Below are positions 28,324-37,451 of a stretch of 64,000 bases of DNA, piece by piece. Below the pieces are notes generated by a model. The model had not been told where the DNA came from. It saw only the letters and a list, made by a program, of their open reading frames with translations, and did not search any database. The stretch's first letter is position 1; the number at the start of each line of letters is the position of its first letter. This stretch comes from Verrucomicrobiia bacterium (GTDB lineage: Bacteria > Verrucomicrobiota > Verrucomicrobiia > Verrucomicrobiales > Akkermansiaceae), in contig JAUIJB010000004.1 of NCBI GenBank assembly GCA_030430455.1, forward strand, positions 33,823 through 97,822, written 5' to 3'. Made by a program: the position numbers and the translations under genes.

Positions 28324-28983
28324 TCATTGCTTGGCTGGCTGCACCGCCTCCAGCAGCCTCGCGACCTTGTCGAAGTCCTTGATGCCCGGGGCGGACTCGG
28401 CCCCGGAGGCGATGTCGATCGCGGCCGGGCTCACCCGGGCGACAGCATCGGCGGCGTTGTCCGGGGTGATTCCGCCGGCGAGGATGACCGGGCGTTGCGG
28501 ATGCCCGGCGATGAAGCGGGCGACCGCGTCCCAGTCGATGGTCCGGCCGGTGCCGCCATAGACCCCCGGCGCGTGGGCGTCGAGCAGCAGGGCATCAGCC
28601 GGGAAGCCAGCGGCCTGCTCCAGGTCGGCGTCGTCGCGGATGCCCAGCGCCTTGATCACCGGGATCCCGACCTCGCGCAGGCAGCGGGCGTCCGCCGGCG
28701 ACTCGTCGCCGTGGAGCTGCACCGCATCGATCAGCCCGTGGTCGATGAGCCGGCGCGGCTGGTCGAGCGGGGGATTCACGAACACGCCGACGCGCAGGAT
28801 CCGGCCGGCCAGCTCACGCAGGAAGCCGGCGTCGGTCTCGGCGAGGAAACGCTTCGACTGCGGCCAGAAGTTGGCCCCCAGGGCGTCGACGCCGAGATCG
28901 GCGAGACGCCGGGCGTCATCGGGCCGGGTCACGCCGCAGATCTTCAGGGCCGTGGCCGAGGGGTCGAGGAAGCGCTTGAGCAC
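28324..28983 (-). CDS. trpF: Phosphoribosylanthranilate isomerase
   Basis: 219 residues. LKICGVTRPDDARRLADLGVDALG is the family N-terminus with the catalytic Cys in KICG. Further segments are VQLHGDESPAD, VYGGTGRTIDWDAV and VILAGGITPDNAADAV, with the general-acid Asp in LLLDAHAPG. It converts phosphoribosylanthranilate to its carboxyphenylamino-deoxyribulose isomer in tryptophan synthesis. No other trp genes are in view; it is divergent from uvrA with a short gap. Confidence 0.95.
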   Translation of the reverse strand: MLKRFLDPSATALKICGVTRPDDARRLADLGVDALGANFWPQSKRFLAETDAGFLRELAGRILRVGVFVNPPLDQPRRLIDHGLIDAVQLHGDESPADARCLREVGIPVIKALGIRDDADLEQAAGFPADALLLDAHAPGVYGGTGRTIDWDAVARFIAGHPQRPVILAGGITPDNAADAVARVSPAAIDIASGAESAPGIKDFDKVARLLEAVQPAKQ

Positions 28984-29048
28984 GCCGAATCCTCGTTGGC
29001 GGAACTTTGAACTTCAAACCCGAAAGCCGGGCGGGGGAAGCTGCGCGG

Positions 29049-31955
29049 GTGATCCGGATCCGCGGCGCGCGCCAGCACAACCTGAGGGGGATCGACCTCG
29101 ACATCCCCAGGGAGCAGCTGGTGGTGATGACCGGCCCGAGCGGATCCGGCAAGTCCTCGCTGGCCTTCCACACCCTGTTCGCCGAGGGCCAGCGGCGCTT
29201 TGTCGAGTCGCTGTCGGTCTACGCCCGGCAGTTCCTCGACCAGCTCGAGAAGCCGGAGGTCGAGTCGATCGAGGGCCTCAGCCCGGCGATCGCGATCGAG
29301 CAGCGCAGCGGCGGGCTCAACCCGCGCTCGACGGTGGCGACGGTGACCGAGACCTACGAGTACCTTCGCGTGCTGTGGTCGGCGGCCGGGGTGCCGCACG
29401 ACCCGCAGACGGGCGAGCGGCTCGAGCGCATGACCGCCGCGGACATGGTCGCCGCGCTCGAGGACCTGCCGGAGCGCAGCAAGGTCGTGCTGCTGGCACC
29501 GGTGCCGCGCGAGGAGGGCCACGACCCGGCCGGCCTGATCGAGCGCCTGCGCCGGCAGGGCTACGTCCGGGGGCGGGTGAATGGGGCGATCCTCGACCTC
29601 GACGAGGCCCTCGAGGCATGGCCGGAGGAGGCCGTGGCGATCGAGGTGGTGATCGACCGCCTCGTGATCCGCGAGGGGGTCGGCTCGCGCCTGGCCGACT
29701 CGGTCGAGACGGCGCTGAGGATCTGCGGCAGCGAGGCGCGGGTGCTGGTGCAGGTCCCCGATGCCGAGGACTTCGAGGAGCGCTCGTTCCAGACCAGCTA
29801 CCGCAACCCGGCGACCGGCTTCGTGCTCGGCGAGCTCAGCCCGCGCCACTTCTCCTTCAACTCCCACCTCGGCGCCTGCCCGGCCTGCGAGGGGCTCGGC
29901 AGCGAGCGCTACTGCGATCGCGGCCTGCTGGTCGACGATCCCGGGCTGCCGCTCGCCGCGGCGGTGACCGGCTGGTGGAAGCCGAAGGCCCGCCGCGGCA
30001 GCGCCTTCGCCCGCGAGGCCGAGGCCATCCTGCGGCAGTTCGGCCTGCCCGCGGAGACCCCCCTTGGCGAGCTCCCCGACGAGGCCCGCGAGCTGGTCTT
30101 CCAGGGCGGGAGGATCGACACCGGATGGCGGGTCGGCGCCGAGAAGCGCAAGCAGTGGAAGCGCTTCGAGGGCCTCTGCGTCGAGGCCGAGCGGAAGTTC
30201 CGCGAGGCCCGCTCGGAGGCGGTCAAGCGGCGGCTTTCGCGGGTGATGGCCGAGCGCCCGTGCCGCGCCTGCGGCGGCCGGCGACTCAAGCCCGAGATCC
30301 TCGCGGTGCGGCTCGAGGGTCGCGGCGGCTGGCTCGGGATCCAGGACTTCTGCGCGCTGCCGGTCGAGGAGGCGATCGGCTGGCTCGACGGGGTCGACGG
30401 TCCGCCCGAGCGGGCCGCGGTGACCACCCAGCTGGTCGGCGAGGTCCGCCAGCGGCTGCGTTTCCTCGACGAGGTCGGCCTCGGTTACCTCGCGCTCGAC
30501 CGCTCGAGCGGGACGCTCTCCGGCGGCGAGGCGCAGCGGATCCGCCTGGCCACCCAGCTGGGCAGCGGGCTGACCGGGGTCCTCTACGTGCTCGACGAGC
30601 CGAGCATCGGGCTGCACCCGGAGGACACCGGTCGCCTGATCCACGCCCTCAAGGACCTGCGCGACCGTGGAAATACGGTGATCGTCGTGGAACACGACGA
30701 GGCCATCATCCGTGAGGCGGACTGGCTGGTGGAGCTGGGCCCGGGAGCCGGCCGGGAGGGCGGCGCGCTCCTCTCGAACGGGCCCTTTGCGGAGCTCGGC
30801 GAGGCCTCGCCCACCCGTCGCTGGATCGAGGCCGCCGGCGAGCGCGTGCTGGCCGGTGCACGAACGGAGCCCGGCGACCTGTTCGGCAGCAGCTTGCTGG
30901 TCCGCAGCGCGCGCGAGCACAACCTGCAGGGGATCGACGTTCGCATTCCGCTGAACGGCGTCTGCTGCCTCACCGGACCGAGCGGCAGCGGCAAGTCGAC
31001 GCTGGCGGGCGACATCCTGCTGCCGGCCCTGCGACGCAAGCTCGGCCTGCGCGGCGGGCGGGCGCCGGGCCGCCACGACTCGCTCGAGGGCGCGGAGGCG
31101 GTCGGCAAGGTGATCGAGGTCGATCAGTCACCGATCGGGCGCAGCCCGCGGTCGAACCCGGCGACCTTCACCGGGGCCTTCGACCTGATCCGCGCGCTCT
31201 TCGCCAAGCTGCCGCTGTCGCGCCAGCGCGGCTACGGCGGCGGTCGCTTCAGCTTCAACACCCGCGGCGGACGCTGCGAGCGCTGCGAGGGCGCCGGCCG
31301 GCTGCGGGTCGAGATGCACTTCCTGCCGGATGCCTGGATCGAGTGCCCGGCCTGCGGCGGCAGGCGCTTCAACCGCGAGACCCTCGAGGTCGCCTTCAAG
31401 GGGCTCTCGATCGCCGACGTACTCGATCTGCGCGTCGACGAGGCCCTCGCGCTGTTCCGCGCGGTGCCCAAGCTCGACAAGCTGCTGCGCGTGCTGTCGG
31501 AGCTCGGCCTCGGCTACCTGCCGCTCGGTCAGGCATCCAACACGCTCTCCGGCGGCGAGGCGCAGCGCCTCAAGCTGGCCCTTGAGCTCGCCCGCCCGCC
31601 CGCCGAGCACACCCTCTACTTCTTCGACGAGCCGACCACCGGCCTCCACTTCGGCGATGTCGAGCGGCTCCTCGCCGCCTTTCGCCAGCTCGGCGAGGCC
31701 GGTCACGCGGTGCTGGTCGTCGAGCACCACCTCGACGTGATCGCCGCGGCCGACCACGTGATCGACCTGGGTCCCGGGGGCGGCCGCCGCGGTGGCCGGG
31801 TGGTCGGCGAGGGCAGCCCGGCGGAACTGGCGCGGATGCCGGAGTCACCCACCGGGCGCGCGCTGGCGCGGTGGGCCGGCGGCCGCGGGGCAAAGAAGGC
31901 GGGACGGCCGGCGGGAAAATCCGGCGGCGGGAAAAATTTGCGCAAGAAACCCTGA
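29049..31955 (+). CDS. uvrA: Excinuclease ABC subunit A-like protein with degenerate first zinc finger
   Basis: 968 residues from GTG 29049, chosen because GGGGGAAG lies eight bases upstream and the protein then begins at the usual [12 protein letters not shown]. Two ATPase modules are present: Walker [17 protein letters not shown] and [15 protein letters not shown]; signatures [15 protein letters not shown] and [15 protein letters not shown]. The second zinc finger is intact (CERCEG and CPACGG). In the first, only CPACEG remains; the partner CxxC, expected about 20 residues earlier, is replaced by [10 protein letters not shown]. The UvrB-binding region also lacks the CPxCG pair (HDPQTGERL). 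It still looks like a nucleotide-excision repair DNA damage sensor, or a UvrA paralogue. Confidence 0.88.
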   Translation: MIRIRGARQHNLRGIDLDIPREQLVVMTGPSGSGKSSLAFHTLFAEGQRRFVESLSVYARQFLDQLEKPEVESIEGLSPAIAIEQRSGGLNPRSTVATVTETYEYLRVLWSAAGVPHDPQTGERLERMTAADMVAALEDLPERSKVVLLAPVPREEGHDPAGLIERLRRQGYVRGRVNGAILDLDEALEAWPEEAVAIEVVIDRLVIREGVGSRLADSVETALRICGSEARVLVQVPDAEDFEERSFQTSYRNPATGFVLGELSPRHFSFNSHLGACPACEGLGSERYCDRGLLVDDPGLPLAAAVTGWWKPKARRGSAFAREAEAILRQFGLPAETPLGELPDEARELVFQGGRIDTGWRVGAEKRKQWKRFEGLCVEAERKFREARSEAVKRRLSRVMAERPCRACGGRRLKPEILAVRLEGRGGWLGIQDFCALPVEEAIGWLDGVDGPPERAAVTTQLVGEVRQRLRFLDEVGLGYLALDRSSGTLSGGEAQRIRLATQLGSGLTGVLYVLDEPSIGLHPEDTGRLIHALKDLRDRGNTVIVVEHDEAIIREADWLVELGPGAGREGGALLSNGPFAELGEASPTRRWIEAAGERVLAGARTEPGDLFGSSLLVRSAREHNLQGIDVRIPLNGVCCLTGPSGSGKSTLAGDILLPALRRKLGLRGGRAPGRHDSLEGAEAVGKVIEVDQSPIGRSPRSNPATFTGAFDLIRALFAKLPLSRQRGYGGGRFSFNTRGGRCERCEGAGRLRVEMHFLPDAWIECPACGGRRFNRETLEVAFKGLSIADVLDLRVDEALALFRAVPKLDKLLRVLSELGLGYLPLGQASNTLSGGEAQRLKLALELARPPAEHTLYFFDEPTTGLHFGDVERLLAAFRQLGEAGHAVLVVEHHLDVIAAADHVIDLGPGGGRRGGRVVGEGSPAELARMPESPTGRALARWAGGRGAKKAGRPAGKSGGGKNLRKKP

Positions 31956-31968
31956 GCTCTCCGCTGCC

Positions 31969-32571
31969 ATGGGTGAGAATCGATCGAATCCCCCAAACGT
32001 GACTCCTGTTGCCGTGACCAACCCCTCGGCCTCAGCCACCGCCTGGCGCGAGTGGCTGGCGGAGCATGGGCCGAAGTTGCTGCTTTTCGCGCGTCAGCAG
32101 ACGCGGTCGCAGGAGGATGCCGAGGACATCTTCCAGGACGCACTGGTCAAGCTCGTCGGCAAGATCGAGGAGGGCAGCTTCACCGGTGGGCAGGAGGCCT
32201 GGATGCCCTACCTCTACACGACGCTGCGGCGGTTGGCGATCGACCTCGGACGTCGCGACGACCGCCGCCGCCGGCGCGAGGACCTCGTCACGGCCGACCG
32301 CGAGCAACTCTCGGATGGCGATCACCCCTGGTTCGACGGCGAGTCCTCGGATGACGAGACCCGCCAGTTCCTTGAGATGGGGCTCAGGGAGCTTCCCGAG
32401 AAGTTCGCCGAGGTCATCGTGATGAAGATCTGGGGCGAGCGGACTTTTGCCGAGATCGGCGAGGCGCTGGACATTTCTCCAAACACGGCGGCCTCGCGAT
32501 ATCGCTACGGACTTGAAGCCCTCAAGCGAAAGCTCAGCGGAGCGAGGCGAAAGGGGGACCTGTCGATCTAG
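31969..32571 (+). CDS. ECF-type RNA polymerase sigma factor
   Basis: 200 residues from ATG 31969. Region 2 reads [26 protein letters not shown] with [15 protein letters not shown], and region 4 reads [49 protein letters not shown] with a clear helix-turn-helix. Size and the lack of regions 1 and 3 fit extracytoplasmic-function sigma factors. The linker is acidic and long. The next gene encodes a membrane protein in the usual place of an anti-sigma factor, 25 bases downstream, and a PDZ protein follows. Confidence 0.9.
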   Translation: MGENRSNPPNVTPVAVTNPSASATAWREWLAEHGPKLLLFARQQTRSQEDAEDIFQDALVKLVGKIEEGSFTGGQEAWMPYLYTTLRRLAIDLGRRDDRRRRREDLVTADREQLSDGDHPWFDGESSDDETRQFLEMGLRELPEKFAEVIVMKIWGERTFAEIGEALDISPNTAASRYRYGLEALKRKLSGARRKGDLSI

Positions 32572-32596
32572 ACCGGTCGCAACCGGTGCCAACACC

Positions 32597-33286
32597 ATGG
32601 ACCACGAACACCAGGACATTGAGGAAGCGCTGCGCAGGATTCAACCCGCGGGCGTGGACGATCGTTTGCTGGAGCGCCTGGAGGATGCCGTCGATGGCAG
32701 GCTGGGCGTGCTCGGCGAAGAGGAGCGCGTGCTCGAGGCGAGCCTTTCCCGGCTCCGGCCCGGCGCGGTTCCCGAGGCCATCGAGGCCGACTTCCTGCAG
32801 CGGACGCAGGCGATTTCCTTTCCCGTCGACGAGAAGGTCGTTCCGTTTCAGCGCGCGGGTGGGGGCATCGCGGAGACCGCCAAGCAACCCGCCGCGACGG
32901 CGGAACCCGCGCGGCGTCGGCGCGCCTGGCCGGCGGTGGCTGCGGCGCTCGTGGCCGGCGTCTTCACGGCCCTGATGGTTCCCGGAGGAAAGCAGGCTTC
33001 ACCCGGACCGTCCGCCACGGCGGGCTCCGCTGGAAACGGCGGCGCTCCGGTCGTGCGCCAGGGAGCGGTCGGGTCCGTTCCGGCCGGACTGGTTCCGGCG
33101 GGGATGGGGACCGACTTCAACGATGCCCGCGACCTGGGGGTCGTCTGGTCGGCCGACCAGCGCCCGATGCGGGTCTTCCGGGTGACCTACAAGGACCGCG
33201 TCGTGTTCCGCGATGAAAACGGCAAGGAGGCCGTGGTCGAGGTGCCGCGCGTCGAGCACATCCTGACGCCGGCCGAGATCGAGTGA
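32597..33286 (+). CDS. Putative anti-sigma-like single-span membrane protein
   Basis: 229 residues from ATG 32597. The cytoplasmic part of about 110 residues is charged and rich in Glu and Arg (EEALRRIQPAGVDDRLLERL, repeated LE..L...). One helix at about 115-132 (AWPAVAAALVAGVFTALMVP) leads to a periplasmic Gly/Ala/Pro linker and a C-terminal beta-rich segment (RPMRVFRVTYKDRVVFRDE). It lacks the HxxxCxxC zinc anti-sigma motif. Assignment as anti-sigma factor rests on position after the sigma gene. Confidence 0.65.
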   Translation: MDHEHQDIEEALRRIQPAGVDDRLLERLEDAVDGRLGVLGEEERVLEASLSRLRPGAVPEAIEADFLQRTQAISFPVDEKVVPFQRAGGGIAETAKQPAATAEPARRRRAWPAVAAALVAGVFTALMVPGGKQASPGPSATAGSAGNGGAPVVRQGAVGSVPAGLVPAGMGTDFNDARDLGVVWSADQRPMRVFRVTYKDRVVFRDENGKEAVVEVPRVEHILTPAEIE

Positions 33287-33364
33287 TCCGGCCGGGCCGC
33301 CACGCGACCCGACCCGACCCGAGCTGCGACGAATCAGACAATTCCAACAGATCGAAACGCTTCC

Positions 33365-34465
33365 ATGGGCACAATGAAGATTTCCTCAGCAAGCCGCAGT
33401 CATCGGTTCTGCAAGGGTCGCCTTGCCGGCGGGGCGGTGGTGTGTGTCGCCCTTCCGGCATTGGCGATCGAGCCCCCGGTGGAGAGCGCGCCGATCCCGC
33501 CACAGGAAGCCCCGTCCGCCCCGACATCGCCGCCGCGCATGGTGGAGCCGGCCCAGCCCGCCGAGCCCATCCGGCCGGAGGGCATCCACGACCGCTTCCA
33601 GCACCAGGTGGAGCCGCTCGATGCGGCACGCCCGGCCGCGCCGCGTCCGTACATCGGCGTGATCCTCGACGAGATCCCGCCGCTGCTCGCCTCCCACCTC
33701 CAGCTCGGCGAGCGCGACGGCATGGTCGTCCGCGAGCTGGTTCCCGGCGGCCCCGCCGAGCAGGCGGGGATCCAGCGCCACGACATCATCACCCGCTTCA
33801 ACGGCGAACGCTACGCCAGCTCGGAGGAGCTCCGCGGCCTGGTCGAGGCCAACGCCATCGGCGACGCGGTGGAGCTCGGCGTCATCCGTGGCGGCGAATC
33901 CCTCGAGCTGGAGCTCGCCCTTGGCGAGGCGCCGCAACCGATGGCCGAGGCGCGGCCCGCCTTTCCCGGCAACCGGCTCGACGGGGCCTTCCACGGCATC
34001 CCGGACAACCAGGCCGAGCGGATCCGCGAGGCCATCGAGCGCAACCTCCGGGCCTTCGAGGAATTCGAAAACTTCGAGGACCTCGAGCGCGGGGTCCGCG
34101 ACGTGCGGCCGATGGATGCCCGCGGCGACCTGCTGCGCCGCCTCGAGCAGGGGCTCGGTGGCGCCTTCGACGACTTCGAGGTCGAGTCGTCGAGCACCTT
34201 CCGCTTCCTCGACGACCAGGGCAGCGTCGAGATGAGCTCCCGCAACGGTGGCAAGGAACTGCGCCTCTACGACAAGCAGGGCAACCTGCAGTGGGAGGGC
34301 CCCTACGACACGGAGCAGGACAAGGCCGCCGTGCCCGACGAGTTCCGCGGCCGGCTCGAATCCTTCAACCTCGACTTCGACGGCGCCGGCATGCGCTTCC
34401 GCTTCGGCGCCCAACCGTTCCGCCCCTTCGACCGCATCGACCCGCTCGAGATGGGCGAAGATTGA
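33365..34465 (+). CDS. Exported PDZ-domain protein
   Basis: 366 residues with a signal peptide (GRLAGGAVVCVALPALA, cleavage near residue 35). A proline-rich linker is followed by one PDZ domain at about 95-195 (PYIGVILDEIPPLLASHLQL, VPGGPAEQAGIQRHDIITRF, GDAVELGVIRGGESLELEL). No protease domain is fused. The C-terminal 170 residues are acidic and rich in Glu and Phe (FEEFENFEDLERGVRD). Placed after a sigma factor and a membrane partner, it could monitor misfolded envelope proteins as in RseB/DegS-type circuits. That is inference. Confidence 0.75.
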   Translation: MGTMKISSASRSHRFCKGRLAGGAVVCVALPALAIEPPVESAPIPPQEAPSAPTSPPRMVEPAQPAEPIRPEGIHDRFQHQVEPLDAARPAAPRPYIGVILDEIPPLLASHLQLGERDGMVVRELVPGGPAEQAGIQRHDIITRFNGERYASSEELRGLVEANAIGDAVELGVIRGGESLELELALGEAPQPMAEARPAFPGNRLDGAFHGIPDNQAERIREAIERNLRAFEEFENFEDLERGVRDVRPMDARGDLLRRLEQGLGGAFDDFEVESSSTFRFLDDQGSVEMSSRNGGKELRLYDKQGNLQWEGPYDTEQDKAAVPDEFRGRLESFNLDFDGAGMRFRFGAQPFRPFDRIDPLEMGED

Positions 34466-34484
34466 CCCCGACCGCTCCCAGGTT

Positions 34485-34548
34485 CCCTGGTTCACTAGCT
34501 AACTGGCTAACTGGCTAACTGGCTAACTGGCTCCCTGGTTCACTAGCT
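34485..34548. repeat. Short tandem and direct repeats between genes
   Basis: AACTGGCT is repeated four times without change at 34501-34532. It is flanked by two identical 16-base copies of CCCTGGTTCACTAGCT at 34485-34500 and 34533-34548. The cluster lies in the gap between two convergent genes and shows no coding potential. Confidence 0.8.
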
Positions 34549-34570
34549 CCCTGGTTCACCGCTCGGGAGC

Positions 34571-35482
34571 TCACCGGATCCACAGCGACTTGAGGTAGGC
34601 CTCGCCGGTGAAGTCGGGCGGCATCTCCGCGGCGGTGATTTCAACCGCGCGCGGCGCGCCGCTCCGCACCTGGTCGATGAAGTCGGCGAGGGTGAGCTTG
34701 CGGCAGTTGGTGCTGGCAAGCAGGACGCCGTCATCGGCAAGGCAGTCGAGTGCGAGCCCGACGAGCCGGCCGTAGTCCTTCTCGACGCGGAAGACGCTGC
34801 CGTCGCCCGCACGGGAGAAGGTCGGCGGGTCGAGCACGATGGCATCGAAGCGGCGGCCCTGCCGGGCGAAGCGACGCAGCCAGTGGAAGGTGTCGCCCTT
34901 GCAGAAGTGGTGTTCGGAGGCGTCGAGCTGGTTGTGGGCGAAGTTGCGCCGCGCCCAGTCGAGGTAGGGCTGCGACAGGTCGAGGGTCGTGGTGGTGGCA
35001 CCGGCCGCCGCCGCGGCAATCGAGAACGCACCGGTGTAGGCGAAGGTGTTGAGCAGGGTGCTGCCGGGAGCGAGCAGCTCGCGCAGCTGCCGGCGGTTGT
35101 CGCGCTGGTCGAGGAAGATCCCCTGCGAATAGCCCGCCTGGAACGAGATCTCGAAGTTCAGGCCGCACTCGCGCGCGAGGAAAGGCGCGTCGATGGACGG
35201 TCCGGCGAGGTGGCGCGGCGACTCCCTGACCTGCTGGTCGAGGCGCTTGGCGTAGACGCTTCGCCCCGAGTCGCGGGCGAGCTCGGCGAGGGCCGCCGGC
35301 ACCGCGCGGTCGCGAGTCGACACCAGCCAGTTGCCGGCGAACTCGTCGATCTCGATGTCCGGCAGGCCGTCGCCGGCGCCGTCGACGAGGCGGAAGGCGT
35401 CGGTGGCGGGCAGGCCCGCGAGGGCCTCCTCGCGGCGGCTCCGGGCGGCATGGACGAGATCGTGCATGGGCGGCATTGCCAT
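34571..35482 (-). CDS. SAM-dependent rRNA (cytosine) methyltransferase, RlmI-like
   Basis: 303 residues from ATG 35482; ATGs at 35476 and 35467 are equally possible. The N-terminal PUA-like part reads AFRLVDGAGDGLPDIEIDEFAG. The Rossmann domain has LLNTFAYTGAFSIAAAAAGA as the SAM loop, TTLDLSQPYLDWARRN, and the catalytic-site motif VLDPPTFSRAG, followed by STNCRKLTLADF. This set is diagnostic of the RlmI/YccW-type enzymes that methylate 23S rRNA cytosine. The protein is shorter than E. coli RlmI (396 aa) at its N-terminus, so the specificity could differ. Confidence 0.85.
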   Translation of the reverse strand: MAMPPMHDLVHAARSRREEALAGLPATDAFRLVDGAGDGLPDIEIDEFAGNWLVSTRDRAVPAALAELARDSGRSVYAKRLDQQVRESPRHLAGPSIDAPFLARECGLNFEISFQAGYSQGIFLDQRDNRRQLRELLAPGSTLLNTFAYTGAFSIAAAAAGATTTTLDLSQPYLDWARRNFAHNQLDASEHHFCKGDTFHWLRRFARQGRRFDAIVLDPPTFSRAGDGSVFRVEKDYGRLVGLALDCLADDGVLLASTNCRKLTLADFIDQVRSGAPRAVEITAAEMPPDFTGEAYLKSLWIR

Positions 35483-35513
35483 GAGGGATGGAGGCGTTAG
35501 CATCCAGCGCGAA

Positions 35514-37451
35514 ATGAGCGAGTTGACAGAGCTGAAGACCACCCTCGATCAGGCGGCCCGGGACGGGAAACTTCTCGAGAGCTCCAGAAGCAACATCGAC
35601 CTGCTGCTCTCCGGCGCCGCCAGCGAGCTGCCCGGGCGGGTCGTCGCCGAGCTCGCCGCGGCGGGCGAGTGGCAGGAGCTCAACGACCGCTTCTTCAAGA
35701 CCCTCGCCTTCGGCACCGGCGGCCTGCGCGGCCGCACCATCGGCCGCGTGGTCACCACCGCCGAGCAGGGTGCGGGCGGCCCCAACGAGCGCCCCGAGCA
35801 CCCCTGCGTGGGCACCGCATCGATGAACTTCTTCAACGTCTCGAGGGCGGTCCGCGGGCTGATCCGCTACGTCAAGGGGCACGTCGGCGAGGACCGCCGG
35901 CCGAAGCTGGTCTTCGCCCACGACCCCCGCCACTTCTCGCGCGACTTCGCCGAGTTCTGCGCGCGGGTCGGCGCCGACCTCGGCTGCGACACCTTCCTCT
36001 TCGAGGACGCCCGCTCGACGCCGCAGCTCTCCTTCGCCGTGCGCGAGCTTCGCGCCGACGCCGGCGTCGTCCTCACCGCCAGCCACAACCCGTCGCACGA
36101 CAACGGCTTCAAGGCCTACTTCGACGACGGCGGCCAGATCGTCGAGCCCCACGCCACCGCCATCATCACCGAGGTCAACGCGATCGACAGCGAGCGCTAC
36201 GAGCCGCTGCCGGAGGGCGAGCGCGGCAGCGTGACCACGCTCGGCGCCGACATGGACCGGCTCTACATGGACCGCCTGAAGTCGCTGCTGATGCAGCCCG
36301 ACCTGCTCAGCGGCGGGGCGGCCAAGGTCGTCTTCACCAACCTGCACGGCACCGGCGCCCACGTCAGCGTACCGATGTTGCGCGAGCTCGGCTTCGAGGT
36401 GCTCACCGTTCCCGAGCAGGACGTCCGCGACGGGCGCTTCCCGACGGTCGACTCGCCGAACCCGGAGAACGCCCCGGCGCTGAAGATGGCGATCGATTTG
36501 GCCGAGAAGGAGCAGGCCGAGATCGTCATCGGCACCGACCCCGACAGCGACCGGATGGGCGTGGCGGTGCGCAACGAGGCCGGCGAGATGCAGCTGCTCA
36601 CCGGCAACCAGATCGGCTCGCTGATGGCCTGGTACCGCGCGAAGACGGCCTTCGAGATCGGCTGGCTCAACGACACCACCCGGGCCCGCGCCGTGTTCGT
36701 GAAGACCTACGTGACCACCGAGCTGCAGGGCGCGATCGCCGCGAAGTTCGGGATCGGCGTGGTCAACACCCTGACCGGCTTCAAGTACATCGCCTCGAAG
36801 CTGCGCAAGTACGAGGAGGCGATCCCCGCCGACAAGAAGGGCGACTACCGCTCGCTCGACGAGGCCGCCACCCGCGACCTGCGCCTCGAGTACTCGCGCT
36901 TCTTCCTGTTCGGCGGCGAGGAGAGCTACGGCTACCTCGGCTGCGACTTCGTCCGGGACAAGGACGCCAACGGCTCCGCGGTGATGTTCGCCGAGGTGGC
37001 GGCCCACGCCAAGTCGGCCGGCAAGACCCTCGCCGGGCTGCTCGACGAGATCTACGCCGAGTTCGGCTATTTCCTCGAGCGCGGCCAGGCGATGGTGATG
37101 GAGGGCGCCGACGGTGCCTCGCGCATCCAGGCCCTCGCCGCGTCCTACTCGGAGAACCCGCCCGCCGAGGTCGACGGCTCGGCGGTCGAGCGGATGCGTG
37201 ACTTCGCCACCCAGGACCTCTTCGACGAGGAGGGCGACGAGTTGCCGAAGGAGAAGATGCTCTTCGTCGACCTCGCCGACGGCCGTTCCTTCGCCGTGCG
37301 GCCCTCCGGCACCGAGCCGAAGATCAAGTACTACCTGTTCGGCAAGTCGGATCCCGGTGGCGACCTCGCCGCCAACAAGGCGGCCGTCGCCGCGGGCCTC
37401 GACTCGCTCTGGTCGGCGATCGAGGCGGATGCCAAGCAGCGCATGGGGTGA
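35514..37451 (+). CDS. Phosphoglucomutase/phosphomannomutase family protein
   Basis: 645 residues from ATG 35514. The four active-site loops are intact: phosphoserine loop TASHNPSHDNGFKAYF, Mg loop GTDPDSDRMG, sugar-binding loop FGGEESYGYLG, and phosphate loop RPSGTEPKIKYY. The acidic Lys-rich spacer and length near 600 are typical of the large bacterial alpha-D-phosphohexomutases that interconvert glucose 1- and 6-phosphate. It is divergent from the methyltransferase gene and overlaps lnt by GTGA. Confidence 0.92.
   Translation: MSELTELKTTLDQAARDGKLLESSRSNIDLLLSGAASELPGRVVAELAAAGEWQELNDRFFKTLAFGTGGLRGRTIGRVVTTAEQGAGGPNERPEHPCVGTASMNFFNVSRAVRGLIRYVKGHVGEDRRPKLVFAHDPRHFSRDFAEFCARVGADLGCDTFLFEDARSTPQLSFAVRELRADAGVVLTASHNPSHDNGFKAYFDDGGQIVEPHATAIITEVNAIDSERYEPLPEGERGSVTTLGADMDRLYMDRLKSLLMQPDLLSGGAAKVVFTNLHGTGAHVSVPMLRELGFEVLTVPEQDVRDGRFPTVDSPNPENAPALKMAIDLAEKEQAEIVIGTDPDSDRMGVAVRNEAGEMQLLTGNQIGSLMAWYRAKTAFEIGWLNDTTRARAVFVKTYVTTELQGAIAAKFGIGVVNTLTGFKYIASKLRKYEEAIPADKKGDYRSLDEAATRDLRLEYSRFFLFGGEESYGYLGCDFVRDKDANGSAVMFAEVAAHAKSAGKTLAGLLDEIYAEFGYFLERGQAMVMEGADGASRIQALAASYSENPPAEVDGSAVERMRDFATQDLFDEEGDELPKEKMLFVDLADGRSFAVRPSGTEPKIKYYLFGKSDPGGDLAANKAAVAAGLDSLWSAIEADAKQRMG

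Noticed and set aside
28944..31076. A 710-codon minus-strand frame opposite uvrA
   Set aside because: Antisense shadow of a strongly conserved ATPase gene.
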